DNA of 64,000 bases from Endocalyx cinctus (taxonomy: Eukaryota; Ascomycota; Sordariomycetes; Amphisphaeriales; Apiosporaceae), in NCBI GenBank assembly GCA_001600455.1, contig BCKC01000006.1, positions 806,001 through 870,000 on the forward strand. Reading direction: 5' to 3'. Below, piece after piece: positions 23,217 to 32,856 of this stretch. The translations under genes and the position numbers were made by a program. Each line of letters begins with the position of its first letter. Position 1 is the first letter of the stretch. The notes beneath the pieces were generated by a model. The model searched no databases and had not been told where the DNA came from. It saw nothing but the letters and a program-made list of their open reading frames with translations.

Positions 23217-24111
23217 ATACCTTAGATATACTTAAGTATATTGCGGAGAAGGAGATGTATTTGCTATCTTTATGGCTTTTGGCTCTGTTTTCTGGATTGT
23301 TTGCTTATTAGAAGAAACCAATCAATTTATTTTATTTTGTGTAAGCTATTGCGTATCCCATTACTACCATGTAAAACCCACGATGCCCTCCAACGACTTA
23401 TAATGAACCAGCAGGGGCAGTTTCCTCCTTTTGACTATGTAAAATGAATTTGACGACATGACTATTATCAAGGGTTTAGACAAGGCACACCTATATACTG
23501 TACGTCGCATGAGTAATGCCTCTGTACCTATAGATATTTTCAAGTAATGATCACCCTCGTCATGATCGCTTACTGATGGCAATGATACCCTTCTCCGTGG
23601 GATTAGGCACTTTATTTTACTTGTCTCGTATATCAGAAAAGAGGCCAACAGTTATAGTCGGATCATGTCGTGTATATTCTGATTGTAGTCACGGTGTTGG
23701 AGAAAGGGTTTAACAATCTGCGAAATTGGTAGTTATGCTACTGAGCATCTCAGTTGGGGAGAGTTCTATCCTATTCTTACATCCCAGAGTATGAATTGAA
23801 AAGACAGACCACTGAATCAAATGAGCACAACTTTACTCTTACTCATAATCAAGCTGTCTCACATGAACAGAGTATGAGGGAGAATGTATAATTGGTTTTA
23901 ATTCCAATTTATTGATTGCGAACGAAATGCGGTTTATTATGTTTAAAGCCGTTACAGAAAAGGGGGCGGCACAGAATAGCAGTCGGAGATGCAGAGATGG
24001 TGGTGTACTACAGTGGGTCTATAAACCTCTTCTCCGCCTATTGAATCATTCAGTGGTATAAGTTAGAATAAGACAAGATTCGTCCAGTTAGCGAAGGGCG
24101 AACCATCCTAG
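23217..24111. other. intergenic, nothing recognised
   Basis: 3' flank of the GH30 gene and 5' flank of tRNA-Ser. Only short open frames on both strands without family signals. Confidence 0.55.
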
Positions 24112-24232
24112 GGCACTTTGGCAGAGTGGTCTAATGCGCGAGACTAGAAAGAAGTTTCAGTGGTATTCCCACCGAAATTTCAATAGCTATCTCGTTCCTT
24201 CGGGAGCGTCTGTTCGAATCAGGCAAGTGTCG
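24112..24232 (+). tRNA. tRNA-Ser(AGA) with a 39-nt intron
   Basis: Acceptor stem GGCACTT pairs with AAGTGTC (one G-U). The D stem is GCA/TGC with an 11-nt loop containing GTGG. Anticodon stem CGAGA/TCTCG carries loop CTAGAAA with anticodon AGA at 24146-24148. The intron is 24150-24188, directly after position 37. The long variable arm (TCC TTCG GGA) and discriminator G73 are diagnostic of serine tRNA. T arm GTCTG TTCGAAT CAGGC. All stems are intact. Confidence 0.9.
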
Positions 24233-24236
24233 CTCG

Positions 24237-24262
24237 TTTACTTTTTGCTTTTTTTTTTTTTT
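24237..24262 (+). terminator. Pol III T-run terminator
   Basis: TTTACTTTTTGC followed by an uninterrupted run of about 14 T begins a few bases after the tRNA-Ser 3' end. Confidence 0.8.
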
Positions 24263-24849
24263 CACTTTTCTTTTTAAGCTGTAAATTTTTGCTTCTGAAG
24301 ACCGGAGTTTTATCTTCCCTTAACTGGTTACTTATTTTTTTTCTGTTCTTGAAATCATATAAAGGATAGACAGGAAATACTGCTCCTTCGCATATTTTTC
24401 TCCACTGCAGAATTTTACTGTCTGACTTAGGCACTCAGTGGCTACGGGTCTCGCAGGCTCTTTTAAACACCTATGCAGGACAAATTCTATAACGATACCC
24501 TGCCAATTGGCGAAATACCTCACATATATGTCTCAAATCGCAGCGACACAGAAATTGAAGCGTTTGGCCAGCCCTGGCGGTTAGGTAAGGAAGGAATCCT
24601 TTCTTTAGCGTTGAGTGTTTGTGCACGAACACTTCAATAATGTGGAGGAAAGGTACACAGGACGAGATAGGTATGGCCAGGTCGTACACGAGCGGGTTCG
24701 AAAAATATAGTAAACTTCGTAAAGGCTGATGGCGCTTGTATAGATATTCTTAAGGCCATACACGTGCGCCAAAAGAATGTAAGGCGGCGGCACACTCGGG
24801 CCGTCGAACTATTTCACACAAATTTCGGGCTGCTTAACTGAGGTGACGG

Positions 24850-25473
24850 TGGCTGATAAGTCTACGGTCGCCGTCATTACCGGTGTCGGGGCGAAAACGA
24901 GGATTATCTCGCTTCAACGCAAACAACATATACTGCCACTAGGACGTACGATCCAGATCTTGGACGCGACCATTCCGCGGTCTATTGCTAGTTGAATCCT
25001 ACAAAATCCGCAGTCTTTTCACCCCTCGACCGTTCTGTCCCGCCACCCTATCGCGCGACAAGTACGTCGACCTGGACGCGGGCAGAACCGAACTCGTACT
25101 CGCCGGATTTCAGTACCCTCGTAGAGCGCGGCAACCATATATAACCTAAGCCCTCCAAATTGCCGACTGGTCGTATGTGCCTGCGGGTGGGAGTTATCCG
25201 TACAGCGTTGGTGCTAAGGGATCCACGACGGGTTCGACGCTCCTCTGCTTCGATTCGAAAGAGTGGGAGGTTGCGAGTAGATACCCTAATGTGCCCACCG
25301 ATGACACTCTGCCCGGCCGGGATGCCGTGTACTCTATTAGCAGCGGTATCCTCTACGCGTCGAGTGACAATGACAGCCAACTCCGGCCTTTCCCTATCGA
25401 AGGCATCGCCTCCCCTTACTTGGCTTCCCTGGATCCTCAGTCGAGCGCACATGATGGTGCCCATTGTGACTGA
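24850..25473 (+). pseudogene. degraded coding remnant, possibly beta-propeller type
   Basis: Coding-like segments on the plus strand are split by stops and frame changes. One frame gives NEDYLASTQTTYTATRTYDP, stopped at a TAG near 25000. Another gives DKYVDLDAGRTELVLAGF, stopped near 25150, and then the longest intact part at 25159-25473 with STTGSTLLCFDSKEWEVASR and SISSGILYASSDNDSQL. Repeated Tyr/Ser/Gly strands with D-x-x-S-W ends suggest propeller blades, but I cannot name the family. It precedes the convergent small membrane-protein gene. Confidence 0.45.
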
Positions 25474-25580
25474 ACATGAACTCGTAGCGGTGCGTTCGGT
25501 TTTATGGTTTTGCCATGGTCTTATATTCTACTCTATCGAAGCTTTTTCATCAAATCACAATTGCTCAAAAGCCATGCTTC

Positions 25581-26051
25581 TCACATCGAAGGCGATAGAG
25601 CGGATAGTGTAAACAGCGCCAGGCATACGAGGTGCACTACCAAGTGGACAAACGGACCCCCGAGTGTGGCGTCATCGCGTGCGCCATCTTCATCCTTGGC
25701 CTTAACGTCCCGTCGCCGTAGACGGACGTAGGCGCGGTAGCTCGGCCAGGCGTGATACGACCCCAGTGCGACGGCCATCAATCTATCGGCATCGTCGAAT
25801 CCGGAACGAAACAAGACAACTAGACAGATTAGGCTCGTCGACAGCAGCAGGGCGCCGTACTGCCGGAGGACGAGCTTGGCGGCGGACGAGCACCCCGGTA
25901 CCTGCTTTTCAGGATGGAGAATGAACGATAACGCCGCGGCGGTTTCGATCGCCGCGTGAAAAGCGAACGACGCTTTAGCGAGGATCATGGAGGGGCGAAG
26001 CAAGTTGAACGTATTGGCGAGGATGATGTTAATCACGCTGAAAGAGGTCAT
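25581..26051 (-). CDS. small four-helix membrane protein of 156 aa
   Basis: Single exon from ATG at 26051. Hydrophobic segments lie at about residues 25-45 (FAFHAAIETAAALSFIL), 62-82 (YGALLLSTSLICLVVLF), 90-107 and 133-152 (FVHLVVHLVCLALFTL), so it is likely a four-pass protein. A charged cytosolic loop (RRRDVKAKDEDGARDD) sits before the last helix. Conserved-looking polar residues in the membrane part are Glu in AAIETAAAL, His/Pro in YHAWP and the HLVVH pair. I recall similar unnamed fungal proteins but no function. It could be a small membrane oxygenase-like protein beside the type III PKS; that is speculation. GC-rich and intact. Confidence 0.7.
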   Translation of the reverse strand: MTSFSVINIILANTFNLLRPSMILAKASFAFHAAIETAAALSFILHPEKQVPGCSSAAKLVLRQYGALLLSTSLICLVVLFRSGFDDADRLMAVALGSYHAWPSYRAYVRLRRRDVKAKDEDGARDDATLGGPFVHLVVHLVCLALFTLSALSPSM

Positions 26052-27201
26052 AGAGATTAAAAAAAAAAAGCAGACAGGCAGAGTGGCTAAGCTGGCTGAT
26101 TATGCCGAGTTGCCGCTAACACGTGTTTGAAAGTAGTTGTAAGCTGTGAATTAACCGGTACAGTATAACGAACATGTAACATTAGGAAGTTCAGTTGGTC
26201 GGATTATATTCCAAGCGGGGTAATTCAGAAGTGATTCTCGAAAGGGAGTTTTTCCTCGAGTTAAATTACCTTTGTACACTGAAAATGTACAGTGAACTTT
26301 TGCTGAATTTTCTTACGTGAGGACGATTTGTTTGCTAAACTACTTAAGTACTGAAGTGCCCTTTTACTGGCACAAAATTGTAAGTATCGTGCAATACGAT
26401 ACGACTTCCCCACGTTCTGATCCCCTGTCAAATTACAATTTCTGGATACGGTGACACGCCAATAGAACACAAGGATTACAAAGGTAGGTAACCCGTGTTC
26501 ATTTTCCATTTCTGGTAATAAATATACGGTATTGCCACTGAAGAGAAAAAGAAAGAGGATGTATGATGATTCATCACACTATTAACTGAGCGATGGCAGG
26601 ATTCACAAAAAAAAGAAAAGAAAATTGGCTTATCAAAACAGGACAAAAAGTAAGGAAACTTGGCTGTTGTACCTGGCTGCCTAGTAATACGATTGGTCTC
26701 CAGTGATAAGGTTTATGTTATAAACCTTACCAGCCTTTACCTAGGCCCTTTTCCCGTTAAGTTATATGTACTCTGTACTCTGTACATCCATTACCTTCAA
26801 GAGGGGCGTAGGAGTGGAGGGGGGATTGGTTCCTAAATCAGGGGTTGGGTGAGAAAAAAAAAAGAGGCACCGTGCACTCTACAACAATTGGGTACTACAA
26901 ATATACAGATGTTACCGGAGTCAAAATAATGGGTAGTGCCTGTATCAAATGTGTTTCAACCTTCAAATCCTGTCATTATTGCCATCGTACCGTCTAGACC
27001 TTGCCCGTTTATTATTATAATATTTCATAAGTCTTAAATATAATCTCATCATTCGAGCGATTGGGTCCAGCTTCATCAGCAAGAGAAAATACTGTGTACC
27101 ACCAATATATGATCGAGGAATTAAAAACAAAAACAAAAAAGAGTTCAACTGTTCGCATCTAGTCCAAGTCTACGGACTTCTTAATTAGCCCATACAACGT
27201 C
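26052..27201. other. intergenic region between divergent genes
   Basis: AT-rich, holding the promoters of the small membrane protein (-) and the type III PKS (+), and an inverted repeat at 26707-26729. No other coding sequence supported. Confidence 0.55.
26707..26729. repeat. hairpin inverted repeat, 10-bp arms with a 3-nt loop
   Basis: TAAGGTTTAT, loop GTT, ATAAACCTTA: perfect arms 473-495 bp upstream of the type III PKS start. It could be a regulatory dyad or a chance structure. Confidence 0.7.
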
Positions 27202-28677
27202 ATGGCATCACCAAGTAACTTCCAGGACCTCGGTCTCTCAATTATCGGATTAGGGGCCCAATATCCCCCGAATGCTCTCAAACCTAGTGAGCTAAGCCAA
27301 ATCGCGTCTAAATTTTATCCGGACTCACCTGCGTAAGTTGCTCCACAGCCTCTCGACCGATTGGTAAAGCTTCATACTAACGATGAATCACAATGCGCAT
27401 ATATTAGTATGAAAAAGGTGCTCTCGATAAACCAATTCACAGGTATCGAGACTAGGTCATCCGTTGGGACAAGTGCGCACCCCATCGTGAACAAGCCCGA
27501 AGCCCCGTCCATCGCGGAGCTTCACGAGACGTTCATGACGCAAGGGCTTCCGCTCGCCATCGAAGCCTCCAGAAAAGCCGTGGCCGAAGCCGGGATCGAC
27601 CTATCCCAGATCACCCACATGGTTTCAACCACCTGCACGGACAGCGCGAATCCCGGGTTCGATCACTACGTCGCCAAGGGCCTCGGCATAACGCACCCGA
27701 TAGAGAAGACGCTGCTTCACGGCGTCGGCTGCTCCGGCGGCTTGGCCACCCTGCGCACCGCCGCTAACCTCGCTTTGGGTCATAGCATGAGGCGCAAGCC
27801 CGCCCGGATATTATGCGTCGCCCTCGAGGTCAGCACGACCATGGTGCGCAGCGAGCTGAACAGCATCGACGAGACTCAGGAGACCCGCATCGGCGCGTGC
27901 CTGTTCTCCGACTGCGCGAGCGCGCTGGTGCTGAGCAACGGCATCGGTGAGAACGCGGCGGCCACCGAGCCCGTCTACGAGCTCCTCGGGTGGGACCACC
28001 ACACGATCCCGGACTCGGACCAGGATCTCGGGTTCGACGTCGACCCGGTAGGCTGGAAGGTAGTCCTGTCCTCGCGGGTGCCGTCCTTGACGGATCGGGC
28101 GATCGCGCCCAGCTTCGAGGGCCTCCTGAAGAGCCTGCCGCACCTGCCGGAAGCATACCGGAAACCGGCCGACTTCGACTGGGCGATGCACCCGGGAGGG
28201 GCGACGATCCTGACGAACACGGAGCGGACGATGGGGATCTCGGCCGAGCACATGAGGGCGAGCTACGACCGGTACATGAACCACGGGAACTCGAGCTCGG
28301 CCACCATATTCAGCGTCATGGACCGGCTGCGGACCAAGGATATGGACGCGTGCGCGCCGGGCGGGCGGGTCAGCGATTACGTGGTCGGGTGCGCGTTCGG
28401 GCCGGGGATCACGGTCGAGATGTGCATGCTCAAACGCAATAACAGAAATAACGCCGGACGACTGGTGAGCGGCCTGCAGACGCCGCCCGAGACGGATAGC
28501 GAGCCTAGCAGGAGCGAGACGGGCGAGGACGTCGATTGGAACGGCGTTACCCCGAGTAATCCCACCTCGGGAGAGTCGGATAAAGAAATTATATCCGTTG
28601 AGGATAAGCAGGAGAAAAAGCGCTTAAACGATGATGAGTTTATAGACGAGGCGCTTAATTCTGTAGATCTAGATTAA
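27202..28677 (+). CDS. type III polyketide synthase (chalcone synthase-like, fungal ORAS/CsyA type)
   Basis: Model: join(27202..27332,27408..28677), 466 aa. The 75-bp intron has GTAAGT, an ACTAAC branch and TAG, and joins PDSPA to MKKVLS. The catalytic triad is visible: Cys152 in LHGVGCSGGL, His305 in WAMHPGG and Asn338 in NHGNSSSA. These positions coincide with those I recall for Neurospora ORAS. The enzyme extends an acyl-CoA starter with malonyl-CoA to alkyl-resorcinols, resorcylic acids or pyrones; the exact product cannot be read from the sequence. The C-terminal GxGPG-like loop is present as AFGPGITVEM. An acidic, probably disordered tail of about 60 residues follows. The flanking genes (a four-helix membrane protein upstream, a glycosylasparaginase downstream) do not form an obvious biosynthetic cluster. 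Confidence 0.93.
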
Positions 28678-29809
28678 GCATGTATTTTAAGACATATGTC
28701 GACCCAACCATTTAGTAGACTTAATATCTATTACTATATCTCAAAATCATTCAATCAAGATAATATTATTCTAAGCATTAACTTAGGACCAAAGTTTCTC
28801 GTGGTTCTATTTCGCTTATTCTATACCCCACGAAACATCTATCACTACTGATGGGATCGAGATGTTGATTGTCGTCCTTGCATCACATGATATGGTGGCC
28901 ATCGTCTTGTTCGCGGATTACGTCGTAAAATACTACCTTCAATACTTATGCCATCGCAGTTAAAGCGTGTTGATTGGGGGGTTCGTTGCCAAGAGGAGAC
29001 GCCTTACTTTTTCAATTGCCTGATAAAACATTGATGTAATGTACCTGTGCAGTCAACATGATCATGATGCAGTAATGTGACAAAGTAGTTGACCTATCAT
29101 AGTATCAACCAGGAAGAAGCCTTTAAGCCAGATTTAATTGCATTTACTTACCCATCTCGATTAAGCAGTAGACAGCTTCCCAATTTCACCACCTAGAAAC
29201 TATGTAGAACCACGAAAGTGTCCATACCTAACAAAGACTCTACGTTGACCTTTTTTTTTCTTTCTTTATTTTTAGGCTCCCACCCTAGCTTCGCTGTCTG
29301 GTCTGGTATGATGCGATACCACGACAACACAACGTGTGGTGGAGGTCGATATAGCACTCCTGAAGAGCGATGTCTTGTGTGTATGTTTCGAGTCTAGTTA
29401 TACAATATACCACCGGCATTAATGAGTGCTTCACTATGAGTCTCGCCTATCTGTGCTACAGTAGAAAAAAATCAGCAAAAAACAGTCACAATACCGGGAT
29501 AAGATATTAATTACTTAAGTATTTACCCTTAAAATCACTCCCATTTTCTAGACATGTAAATAAATATCATATTTTCGATAATATTAATATCTAGTCTTAA
29601 AAAGTCGAAGTGATGCGAATTCAGCAGGTACCTTCCTAGTAGGGCCGAAATTAGCACTTATCGCAATAGATAAGGAGCCGATTAAAATCATCTTGGCGAC
29701 TCGGAACATCATTCCCGTTTCCATCGTATGCACGCATAACGTAACGCTATAAACCTGTATGCTATTTCAAAGCCAAGCCCGATAATTCTCTTCTTGCTTT
29801 TCCTTTGTC
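28678..29809. other. intergenic, nothing recognised
   Basis: AT-rich spacer between two same-strand genes, with a T-run near 29252-29259. No open frame with family resemblance. Confidence 0.6.
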
Positions 29810-31081
29810 ATGGTGCTGTCACGGTCTTCGAGATTGGGATATATCCTTTTTCTCATCCTATCATTCGTCGCGACATCGTTCATCATGGTAGCGCTCTTTA
29901 ACAATAACCGCGAAGCCGGGGTAGCCAGCTTCTTCGGCTCCCTCCTAATCTTCTCCTCTTCCGCGGTGCTTGGCAAAGCAACCGACGATGGAAATTCCCC
30001 GGGCCTTCCGATGATCATTAATACGTGGGGCGGCCCTTTCACCGCCGCCACTGATGCGGCTTATCTGTCTTTGCTCAACCCGGACACGTCGGCGCTCGAC
30101 GCCGTCGAGATTGGAGGCTCCACGTGCGAGGCCAATCAATGCGACGGCAGCGTCGGCTTCGGCGGGTCGCCGGACGAGAATTGCGAGGTAAGTTAATTAT
30201 AATCACCAAAGTTTTACGACTTTTTTTTTTTTTCTATCGGGATCGATCAGCTAATCTAATTCGAACAGACCACCCTCGACGCCATGATCATGGACGGCAC
30301 GACGATGAAATCCGGCAGCGTGGCTGCGATCCGACGCATCAAGGACGCCATATCGGTGGCCCGAGCGGTCCTAGAGCACACGACGCACACGATGCTCGCG
30401 GGGGACCAGGCCACCGAATTCGCCGTGTCGAACGGGTTCGCGGCCCAGAACCTCACGACCGAGGCCTCGGCCGCGTCGTGCGAGGAGTGGAAAGCGGCCG
30501 GGTGCCAGCCCAACTACCGGATCAACGTCTCTCCCGACGCCACCTCTTCTTGCGGGCCCTACGTCCCGCTGGAACTTAACTCCACCGTAGCCGAGCTGAC
30601 GCCCAGCGGGAGGAAGCCCGAGGGTCACGATACGATCTCGATGATCGCCCTGCACGCGTCGGGGACCATGGCCGCGGGGACTTCGACCAACGGCGCCGGT
30701 CGCAAAATACCCGGACGCGTCGGCGACGGCCCTATCACGGGCTCGGGTTCGTACGTCGACGGGGACGTGGGCGGGTGCGGCGCCACGGGCGACGGCGACG
30801 TCATGATGCGGTTCTTACCTTGCTACCAGGCGGTCGAGAACCTGCGTCTCGGCATGAGCCCGAAGCGGGCGGCCGAGGACGCCGTCGCGCGCATGCTGAG
30901 GAAGTTTCCCGAGGTGCAGAGCGGCATCGTCGTGGTGAATAGTAAAGGGGAGCACGGCGGCGCGGGGTCCGGTTGGACGTTTACGTACTCGTATCGGGGT
31001 GGGAACATGTCCGAGACGGTGTCCGTGGATGTGCCGCCTATTAATGGAGCGGCGGCGGTTGACGATTTAAGAAGACGGTAA
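29810..31081 (+). CDS. N4-(beta-N-acetylglucosaminyl)-L-asparaginase (glycosylasparaginase)
   Basis: Model: join(29810..30187,30269..31081), 396 aa. The intron (GTAAGT...CAG) joins ENCE to [10 protein letters not shown]. It is an Ntn hydrolase that autocleaves before its catalytic Thr: Thr248 in [11 protein letters not shown]. Other family marks are INTWGGPF near the start of the alpha chain, [10 protein letters not shown] and the substrate loop [12 protein letters not shown]. It hydrolyses the GlcNAc-Asn bond of N-glycoproteins in lysosome/vacuole or outside the cell. The N-terminus has two hydrophobic stretches (about residues 10-32 and 37-54). Either the first is a signal anchor, or translation starts at Met25 and the second is the signal peptide. 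The coding part after the intron is very GC-rich. Confidence 0.88.
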
Positions 31082-31847
31082 TGAGGCTTGCTGATCGATG
31101 GCTTGCCTATAGAAATCAGATTTATGTATTGAAATATCGAAGTGAATCACTCCTGCACATATGTGAATAATAGGATAGGTATTTCTCTGATCTATATCCG
31201 CCACTCAAGGACCTATTATCTTGGGATTCAGAGGATATTCTTACGAAAAATATGCAGTCATTCATAAGGAAACTGTTAGTGATCATTACTATTCTCGCGG
31301 TTTTTGGGCTGGCAAAATGTCATAACTAAACTTTGGCGAATGATGTCACTTGAGAGAAATGAAGATGACATGAGTATCCGGTGGTCTTAACCCAGATAAT
31401 TATGAGACGACTATCCAGTTAGATAAATTGCTGCTTGCTATCCTTGACAAGTCGTGATTGGACAACCTTTACATCCGAAATATATTTCTCGCTGGGTGTA
31501 GTGGTTTCATCAATTGACTTGATACATCCCTTCGTTCCCAATCGCCAGAAAGTTTTCAGGCCTCTCGTTTCCACTAGATTCCTCGTGGCTTTTCCGGTGT
31601 TCACTTAGAGGTCAAGGTAATCATTTTGGGATTCTGAATTGACGATTCTTATAGAGTTTTCTGGTTCAGCAGGACCCAGAACTTTGTCTCTTGGTCCTCC
31701 ATGTCTTCATAAGGATGGGTGAGTTAAAGCACTCTTTGTCTGTGACTAGCCATATGCTATTAGGTGTATGATAGATGAGCTGACTAACGCTCACTGAATT
31801 TCTATCTGGCTTAACCATTCTTCATCTACCACTCATTGTCCGACCTG
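31082..31847. other. intergenic, convergent 3' ends
   Basis: Spacer between the glycosylasparaginase (+) and DUF5672 (-) genes. A 61-codon minus-strand frame (31419-31604) shows no recognisable motif. Confidence 0.55.
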
Positions 31848-32856
31848 TCATTGGTCTGGAACAAATTTTTCCAGAGTACCGTCGCCGTTATCTGTAGGAC
31901 ATCTTTGTACTTCGAGCTTCATGTCCATTATGAGGCTTAATTCCGGGCAGATTTCGAAGATTTTTCTTCGAAAATTCCGGTCTTGCCAAATTGTGTCATT
32001 GATCTCACTCTCTCGCACCTTCATGCCCATGGTATGAGGTATGTATACGTTCTTGACGTCGAATTCATTTTTGGAAGAGGTAATGTGCTTTAACGTAAGT
32101 TTTTCTATATCCGCGAAGTACTCATCAGCGTCAGCATTAGAGGCAGTCGTAATGACGGTCGATGAATTTGTTGTCACTACACTCGGTATCGTCAGCCAAT
32201 CGTTAAGGCTCGATATCGAGTTAGCACAAAGGATGCTGTCGTATTCATATTGTAGGACCCATTTGACACCCAACAGGAACTCTTCATAGAACCGCATATC
32301 ATCCAGCAAGTTGTCGACGTCGAGGCTGTTTAAGTGCTCTTCAGGGAGAGTCTTGAGCTCGAGTCTGCCGATTTCCTGTTGGTGCTTAATCGCAAAACCA
32401 CGTCCAACACTGGCTACGGACTTGGCAGAACCAAGAAACAGGAACCGCCAGTTCGGCGGTACGATAGCAATTATGTGCAGTATGTGTGGCACCAGCTGGG
32501 GCAAGGGTCGCGGTTCGATTATTAGTGCCACCCTAGAGGATAACGACACATTTTCCTTTGATTTCCGCAAAGTTTCTTCTGGCACTTCTTCGAATCTCGC
32601 ATGTAAGTCCTCACGGATGTTTTCAGTATAAGGGTTTATGGCGAAGGCGAGGTACCATCTAAAATCGAAAAAAAGAGAAAGGTGAGAATGGATTATAGTT
32701 AGCTTTGGCTTACCTCTTTAACAAGCCGAGCTCACTGCCCCTCCCCAAAGAAAGAAGGGAAACTAGTAGTTTACTAGATACCTACGTGATAACTAGAGAA
32801 ATGATCAAGAAGATTCGGAATCGTATCGTTCCAAGAAAACTCGAATTTTGAGCCAT
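31848..32856 (-). CDS. DUF5672 family protein with a reduced core
   Basis: Model: complement(join(31848..32658,32714..32734,32786..32856)), 300 aa, including a 21-nt middle exon. The frame is continuous through FLIISLVIT-ELGLLKR-WYLAFAIN. The N-terminus is a type II signal anchor (residues about 12-24), which suggests a Golgi/ER lumenal protein. VALIIEPRPLPQLVPHIL, VPPNWRFLFLGS and WVLQYEYDSILCANS followed by SLNDWL match DUF5672, a family related to glycosyltransferases. The stretch expected after SLNDWL, normally containing a GNGGLSLR-like motif, is replaced by a Thr/Ser/Asp-rich segment (VVTTNSSTVITTASNADADE). The C-terminal FEICPELSLIMDMKLE returns to family sequence. The protein may therefore have lost its presumed active site. 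The gene is AT-rich compared with its neighbours. Confidence 0.72.

Noticed and set aside
27202..31081. A biosynthetic gene cluster around the type III PKS
   Set aside because: Neighbours are a glycosylasparaginase and a small membrane protein; no transporter, regulator or tailoring enzyme lies adjacent, so a cluster is not supported.
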